This document shows positions 14,118 to 18,668 of a DNA stretch of 18,668 bases, piece by piece. The first letter of the stretch is position 1; the number at the start of each line of letters is the position of its first letter. Under the pieces are notes generated by a model. The model made no database searches and was not told the origin of the DNA. It saw only the letters and a program-made list of their open reading frames with translations. The position numbers and the translations under genes were made by a program. The stretch is from positions 1 through 18,668 of the forward strand of contig JAISML010000187.1 of assembly GCA_031276775.1 (NCBI GenBank). Reading direction: 5' to 3'. Source of the stretch: Eubacteriales Family XIII. Incertae Sedis bacterium. Lineage in GTDB: Bacteria > Bacillota > Clostridia > Peptostreptococcales > Anaerovoracaceae.

Positions 14118-15212
14118 ATGAAAGAGAAGTTAAGCGTAAAACGGCTCATCACCATCGCGGGGACGTATTTGGCGTTTGCGATCGGATCGGGGTTTGCGAC
14201 AGGGCAGGAAATCCTGCAATACTTTGCGGTCTACGGCGCGGGGGCTTTCGCCGCAAGCATTCTGCTTCTGATCGTGGGTTCGTTGATGGACGGAGAGTTT
14301 ATCGCGACGGGACAGCGCGAACAATTTGAACGGAAAGACGGCGTCTACAGGTATTATGCGGGTAAGTACATCGGGACTTTTTACGATTATTTCACAAATT
14401 TGTTCGTGTACATGTCGTTCGTCGTCATGTGCTCCGGAGCAGGCGCCGCGTTGGAACAGCAATACGGACTGCCGGCGTGGATCGGGGTTGTGCTGCTTGC
14501 GGTTTTGTCCGGCTTGACCGTCACACTCGGGCTGAATCGCATCGCCGGGATCATCGGGAAGATCGGTCCGGCGTTGATCGTTGCCGTAATTGTCATAAGC
14601 ATCATCAACATCGGCGTAGGCAAACATTCGATCGCGGAAGGAATGCGGCTTTTGCCGGAACTGGATGTCTTGAAAGCCGCGCCCAACTGGGCTTTGTCAG
14701 CGTTCAATTATCTTGGCTTCGGCATTCTCTGGATGGTCGCTTTTTTGCCCGCTTACGGGAAGACTCTGAGAAGTCCGAAGGAGGCGGCGGTGGGACAGAC
14801 GCTCGGCGTCGTGTTGTTTTCGATCACGTCGCTTATCGTGGTTCTCGCCATGTTCGCCAACGCGCAACAGATGGAAGGCGCACAGATTCCGATCATGTAT
14901 TTTGCCGAGAACATTCATCCGATCTTCGGGTCTTTGTATACGATCCTGATTTTCCTCGCCATCTATTCATCCGCCGTTCCGCTGCTCTACGGTCCCGCCA
15001 CACGCTTTGTGGATGAAAAATCCGCGAAAGGCAAGATCATCATTGTCGTTCTCGCCGTAATCGGCGCAGTCATCGCGATGCTGTTGCCGTTCAATGTACT
15101 GATGAATTACATCTATGTGATCAACGGCTATGTCGGTATCATCTTTGTCGTTTTCGTGGCGGTTCGGGTCGTCATCCGGATCGTGAACAACAGGAAGAAA
15201 AAGGCGGCTTGA
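14118..15212 (+). CDS. YkvI-family membrane transporter
   Basis: This 364-residue protein has about ten hydrophobic helices and ends in a basic cytoplasmic tail (NNRKKKAA). The N-terminus AGTYLAFAIGSGFATGQE resembles the substrate-binding first helix of APC/LeuT-fold transporters and is typical of YkvI proteins, which are annotated as putative amino acid permeases without defined substrates. The ATG at 14118 follows a strong purine-rich site (AAAGGAGAGG, 14105-14114). A 110-bp gap separates it from the AlaDH-like gene; I see no terminator or convincing new promoter there, so it is probably the last gene of the sigma-54 operon. A role in amino-acid uptake is inferred. Confidence 0.85.
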   Translation: MKEKLSVKRLITIAGTYLAFAIGSGFATGQEILQYFAVYGAGAFAASILLLIVGSLMDGEFIATGQREQFERKDGVYRYYAGKYIGTFYDYFTNLFVYMSFVVMCSGAGAALEQQYGLPAWIGVVLLAVLSGLTVTLGLNRIAGIIGKIGPALIVAVIVISIINIGVGKHSIAEGMRLLPELDVLKAAPNWALSAFNYLGFGILWMVAFLPAYGKTLRSPKEAAVGQTLGVVLFSITSLIVVLAMFANAQQMEGAQIPIMYFAENIHPIFGSLYTILIFLAIYSSAVPLLYGPATRFVDEKSAKGKIIIVVLAVIGAVIAMLLPFNVLMNYIYVINGYVGIIFVVFVAVRVVIRIVNNRKKKAA

Positions 15213-15221
15213 CGAAACCGA

Positions 15222-15290
15222 TCAGACCGACGCGTCCCGCTTTCCGTAGGTGTACAGTCCGACGGCGAAAAGCGCGGCGGCGATGTCATC
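15222..15290 (-). pseudogene. Possible out-of-frame 3' end of hom
   Basis: In the frame one base off that of hom, codons from 15290 down to a TGA at 15222-15224 read DDIAAALFAVGLYTYGK followed by RDASV. Nearly all third positions are G or C, as in the neighbouring genes. The in-frame sequence after the hom stop looks non-coding. This suggests a one-base indel or a sequencing error near 15290, but it does not resemble an ACT domain, so it is only a candidate. Confidence 0.3.
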
Positions 15291-16281
15291 CGCGCAGATC
15301 GAAAGCCGCGCCTTTTGCGATCGCGCGTCCGATTTCAATCGCGTCGCCCACGACCGCGCTGCCCGTCGGCAGAGGTCCCGCGCCTTTTCCGTAGAACATC
15401 AGGTCGTGCACGGCGTTGCCCTTGACGAAGATCGCGTTGAATTCGTTGTCGACCGAAGCCAGAGGATGATCTTTGTTCAGAAGGGTGGGCTGAATAAAAC
15501 AATCGATCCCGTCCCCGCGCTTAAACGCGCTTGCGAGCAGTTTGATGACGCAACCGTCGGCTTTCGCAGCCTCAATGTCGTCCTTTGTAATCTTCGTGAT
15601 CCCCGACGTCGGGATATCGCCCGGCAGGACGCGCTTCCCGAAGACAAGGGACATGAGAATGGAGAGTTTGTTCGCCACATCCTCCCCTTCGACGTCGGCC
15701 GTGGGATCGGCTTCCGCGAATCCCTTTGCCTGCGCCTCTTTCAGGGCGGTTTCATAGGTCAGGTTCTCACCGGCCATCTTGGTCAGGATGTAGTTGGTCG
15801 TACCGTTGAGAATGCCCATGATTTCCTCGTACTCGTTGGCAAGGAGGGCCGTGGTAAGAGCGTTCAGGATCGGGATGCCACCCCCCACGGAGGCTTCAAA
15901 GCGGAACATGACGTTGTTCCGCGCGGCCGCGTCCGTGAGAATTTCGTAATTGGCGGCCAAGGCCGCCTTGTTTGCGGTGACCACATGTTTCCCCCGGTTC
16001 ATGGCGCCGACCATGAAAGAGGTGGCCGGCTCGACGCCGCCCAGAAGTTCTATGACGATGTCCGTAGCCGGATCGTTCCAAATGTCGTCCGGATTCTGTG
16101 TGAAAATTGCCTTTGATACGGTGATTCCCCGTTCCCTGTCAACATCCCTTTCCAGGATGCGCGTGACGGCGAAGTCCAAACCCGCAGCCCTGCGAATGTG
16201 CGCGGCGTTCATTTCGAGCGTCCTGTAAGTACCTGTGCCGATGTTGCCCAATCCGAGCAGTCCGATGTTGATCCGTTTCAA
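15286..16281 (-). CDS. hom: Homoserine dehydrogenase lacking the ACT domain
   Basis: Homoserine dehydrogenase reduces aspartate semialdehyde to homoserine on the route to threonine and methionine. The 331-residue protein has GLGNIGTG (10-17) in the Rossmann fold, VVTANKAAL with Lys105, LNGTTNYIL (158-166), GFAEADPTADVEGEDVANKL with the catalytic Lys205, and KGAGPLPTGSAVV near the end. Most Bacillota enzymes continue into a threonine-sensing ACT domain (about 425 residues); this one stops soon after the catalytic domain, so feedback control by threonine is not expected. The start is TTG (16279-16281), with GGAGGT (16287-16292) 5 nt upstream. The last residues FDLRG may result from a frameshift, because the +1 frame stays open to 15222. 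It converges with the YkvI gene across 73 bp with no clear terminator. Confidence 0.93.
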   Translation of the reverse strand: MKRINIGLLGLGNIGTGTYRTLEMNAAHIRRAAGLDFAVTRILERDVDRERGITVSKAIFTQNPDDIWNDPATDIVIELLGGVEPATSFMVGAMNRGKHVVTANKAALAANYEILTDAAARNNVMFRFEASVGGGIPILNALTTALLANEYEEIMGILNGTTNYILTKMAGENLTYETALKEAQAKGFAEADPTADVEGEDVANKLSILMSLVFGKRVLPGDIPTSGITKITKDDIEAAKADGCVIKLLASAFKRGDGIDCFIQPTLLNKDHPLASVDNEFNAIFVKGNAVHDLMFYGKGAGPLPTGSAVVGDAIEIGRAIAKGAAFDLRG

Positions 16282-16351
16282 AACAAACCTCCGTATCTGC
16301 GCGCAACGCGCCTATTCTGCGGGAAATCCCCGGCGTTCCCCTCGCAAACCT

Positions 16352-16380
16352 ATTATAACGCAAGATGCCTTGGTTGTCTG
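16352..16380 (-). promoter_or_regulatory. Sigma-70 promoter of hom
   Basis: On the - strand a perfect -10 TATAAT (16352-16357) lies 17 nt from CAGACA (16375-16380), which matches the last four bases of the -35 consensus. Transcription would start near 16345, about 64 nt before the hom TTG start. The rest of the 168-bp gap up to the kinase stop contains a GCCGG-T-CCGGC dyad (16415-16425) but no terminator with a U tract on the - strand. Confidence 0.65.
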
Positions 16381-16449
16381 TATGTTTTTGCGCCGCCCCG
16401 TGCGATATCCGTCAGCCGGTCCGGCGGCGGTCCGAGCGTTGGTCTGCGC

Positions 16450-18668
16450 TCAGTCCGTCTGCGCGAAGCAGGCGCGCAGCGTTTCTTTCAATTTGTTCAC
16501 GTCTATCGGTTTTCCGATGTGCCCGTCCATGCCCGCCGCTTTCGCCCTGTCGATGTCTTCGCGGAACACATTGGCCGTCATCGCGATGATCGGGACGTTT
16601 GCCGCGCGCGGGACGTCCAGCGCGCGGATACGCCTCGTCGCCTCGTATCCGTCCATGATCGGCATCTGTACGTCCATGAATATCATATCGTACCGCTTGG
16701 GATCGTCTCCGAACATGCGCACCGCTTCCTCTCCGTTTTCCGCGCAGTCTATCGCGAGTCCGGCAGGTTCCAACAGCGACTGCACGATCTCCCTGTTGAT
16801 CGCCATGTCCTCGGCCAATAATATGCGGTAGCCTTTGAATTCATCCGATGTCTGCGAGGCGCTTTTCCCTGCCGCCAAATCGCCCGCGCCGAAACGCGCG
16901 TTGATGCAGTCCGCCACCGCCGAAGGGAAAAGCGGATTGGACAGGAATCTGTCCACGCCCGCTTTCTTCGCTTCATCCGCCGTCTCGTCCCATTCTTCGG
17001 GCGATGCGATGAGAACCGTAAAGTCCGCGCCGCCGCAATCCTTGATGCGCCGGGAAAGTTGCAGCGCGTCCTTATCCGCCGCCGTTTGCGCGTCCGCCGC
17101 CGTCCGCCCGATGAAGCAGACATCGTAGCGCGCGCCGCCGCCGAGGAATGAAAGCGCCTCTTTGGCGTCCGAGGCGATATCGCAGACGACGCCGATTTCG
17201 GACGCGATCTCCGTGAAGCAGGCGCGCATGTCCGGATCGGCGTCCACCGCCAAAATGCGGAGATTCTTTCCGTTCAAAGAAGGATCCAGGAATCCTGCGT
17301 CTTCATCGCTTCCGATCTGCAACTGCACGGTAAACGCGAACATCGAACCTTTGCCCGGCTCCGATTCGATCCATATGCGGCCTCCCATCATTTCGACGAT
17401 CCGCTTCGATATCGCAAGACCCAAACCTGTGCCTCCGAATTTGCGTGATGTGCTGCTCTCGGCTTGCTGAAATGACACGAACAGGCGCGACTGCTGATCC
17501 GCGCTGATGCCGATCCCCGTGTCCGCCACGCTGATCTGTATGACGCAAACGGTGTCCTTTCGGCTCAAAAGACGCGTGTCCACATGTATCGCACCGCCGT
17601 TCGGCGTAAATTTGATCGCGTTGGAGAGCAGATTCGTGATCACCTGCGTCAGCCGTTGCTCGTCGCCCGCCAAATTGCGCGGGATCGTTCGGTCGATGCG
17701 CAGGGTGAATTTCTGTTTTTTTTCTTCCGCGCGGTAATTGTTGACGTTGACCGCTTTCTGCAACATCCGCTCGAAGCTGAACTCCGATGAGGAAAGTTCC
17801 AACTTGTTCGCTTCTATCTTGGACATATCCAGGATGTCGTTGATCACGCCCAACAAGTGCGAGGAAGCGTCTTCGATTTTCGCAAAAGCATAGTTCTTCT
17901 TCTCGATGTCGCACGCGGACTTTCCGATCTGCGTCATACCGATGATCGAGGTCATCGGCGTTCGCATTTCGTGGCTCATGTTTGACAAGAAGTCGCTCTT
18001 GGCCCTCGACGCGGACTCCGCTTCATCCTGCGCGCGCGCCAGATCCCTTATCATTTCATTGCGTATGATGGCATTGGCCAAAAGAAGCGCCCACGGGTGA
18101 AGACCCCGCTCCTCGTCCTCCGAGAATTTTCTGTCGTCGTGGCAATTGTTGAACGCGACGGTACCCCAAAAATTCCCCTGAAAGATGATGGGGATCACGA
18201 GGACGGACTGAATGTTGAACGGCGCGAGGAACACGCTTTCTTCCTGCGAATAGTCGCCCCAAACGATGTTGATGGTCTGTCTTGCCGAGAGCTTCTCTTT
18301 CCATCCCGGGAGCGTTTCATCATACAAAAAGGGCGTGTCGTCGTCTGCGCTGATGTTGATGTCGATCCCCATCGGGCTGAAGAATTCCGAAATTTGGTGC
18401 GCAAACCACAATTGCCCATCCTTGACGAAGTTGCGCCAGACGGCCACGCAGTCAACGCCCGTGTTGCGCGCAATGATAGACATTCCCTCACGGAGCGCGC
18501 TTTCCGGTTCGTCCACGTTCAGATCGAGCATGGCGGTCGCCATGTTGTTCATCGAAGCGACCAACATGTCGACCTCTTTCTTCTCGTCGACGAAGATGCG
18601 GTTTTGAAAGACGACGACGGCGGAGATGAAGAAGCCCGCGACGAGAAAAGATTGAATGTGATTGAAGT
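16450..18668 (-). CDS. Hybrid sensor histidine kinase with two receiver domains (5' end outside window)
   Basis: The frame is open from the window edge, so the ATG at 18567 is internal. The first visible codons encode a membrane helix (about FLVAGFFISAVVVF), then a short coiled stretch and a GAF domain. Next comes a HisKA domain with the phosphorylatable His in SHEMRTP (codon 17971-17973) and an HATPase domain with N-box NLLSNAIKF, DTGIGIS and GGTGLGL. Two receivers follow. The first is degenerate: the phospho-acceptor position reads YDVCFIGRT with Gly (near 17107-17109). The second is canonical (MIFMDVQMPIMDG, Asp codon 16672-16674) and carries the conserved Lys in GKPI. No Hpt domain or DNA-binding output is present, so phosphate must pass to a separate protein. 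The signal and partner are unknown. It lies 168 bp upstream of hom but is probably unrelated. Confidence 0.93.
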   Translation of the reverse strand, partial: FNHIQSFLVAGFFISAVVVFQNRIFVDEKKEVDMLVASMNNMATAMLDLNVDEPESALREGMSIIARNTGVDCVAVWRNFVKDGQLWFAHQISEFFSPMGIDINISADDDTPFLYDETLPGWKEKLSARQTINIVWGDYSQEESVFLAPFNIQSVLVIPIIFQGNFWGTVAFNNCHDDRKFSEDEERGLHPWALLLANAIIRNEMIRDLARAQDEAESASRAKSDFLSNMSHEMRTPMTSIIGMTQIGKSACDIEKKNYAFAKIEDASSHLLGVINDILDMSKIEANKLELSSSEFSFERMLQKAVNVNNYRAEEKKQKFTLRIDRTIPRNLAGDEQRLTQVITNLLSNAIKFTPNGGAIHVDTRLLSRKDTVCVIQISVADTGIGISADQQSRLFVSFQQAESSTSRKFGGTGLGLAISKRIVEMMGGRIWIESEPGKGSMFAFTVQLQIGSDEDAGFLDPSLNGKNLRILAVDADPDMRACFTEIASEIGVVCDIASDAKEALSFLGGGARYDVCFIGRTAADAQTAADKDALQLSRRIKDCGGADFTVLIASPEEWDETADEAKKAGVDRFLSNPLFPSAVADCINARFGAGDLAAGKSASQTSDEFKGYRILLAEDMAINREIVQSLLEPAGLAIDCAENGEEAVRMFGDDPKRYDMIFMDVQMPIMDGYEATRRIRALDVPRAANVPIIAMTANVFREDIDRAKAAGMDGHIGKPIDVNKLKETLRACFAQTD

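Overview
The window reads as a chromosomal segment of an anaerobic Bacillota bacterium, perhaps a Negativicute or a Clostridium relative; that placement is an inference. The support is the gene order clpP-clpX-lon-engB, strong AGGAGG ribosome binding sites, a YkvI-type permease, and a GC-rich third-position codon bias. A Synergistota host cannot be excluded. No rRNA, tRNA, CRISPR array, prophage or insertion sequence was seen.

Region 1 (1-6691, + strand) is a housekeeping run: the 3' end of clpP, then clpX, lon, engB, a DUF1232 membrane protein, hpt, and a stand-alone pduL-type phosphotransacylase. engB and the DUF1232 gene overlap by GTGA. A long hairpin separates hpt from pduL. The first three genes are the ATP-dependent proteolysis machinery.

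Region 2 (6692-15212) is the most interesting part. A PAS-AAA+-HTH sigma-54 activator on the - strand lies divergently from a five-gene + strand operon. The operon encodes a saccharopine-dehydrogenase-family enzyme, a YtcJ-like amidohydrolase, an NhaC-family antiporter, a divergent alanine-dehydrogenase/PNT-family enzyme and a YkvI-family permease. The 352-bp divergent spacer holds a near-perfect sigma-54 promoter (GG-N10-GC at 8361-8374). It also holds an upstream dyad about 155 bp from the expected transcription start and a likely sigma-70 promoter for the activator. A 21-bp sequence containing that dyad recurs, inverted and 19/21 identical, just beyond the 3' end of the activator gene, so the gene is bracketed by inward-facing copies. 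I infer an inducible catabolic pathway for an N-substituted amino acid, opine-like compound or cyclic amide. The substrate is unknown. The AlaDH-like protein keeps Arg15 and His96 but lacks the family's Lys75 and Asp270, so it probably does not act as alanine dehydrogenase.

Region 3 (15213-18668, - strand) holds a homoserine dehydrogenase without an ACT domain, with a possible frameshift at its 3' end and a good sigma-70 promoter. Upstream of it is a large membrane-anchored hybrid histidine kinase (TM-GAF-HisKA-HATPase-degenerate REC-REC). Its 5' end runs off the window.
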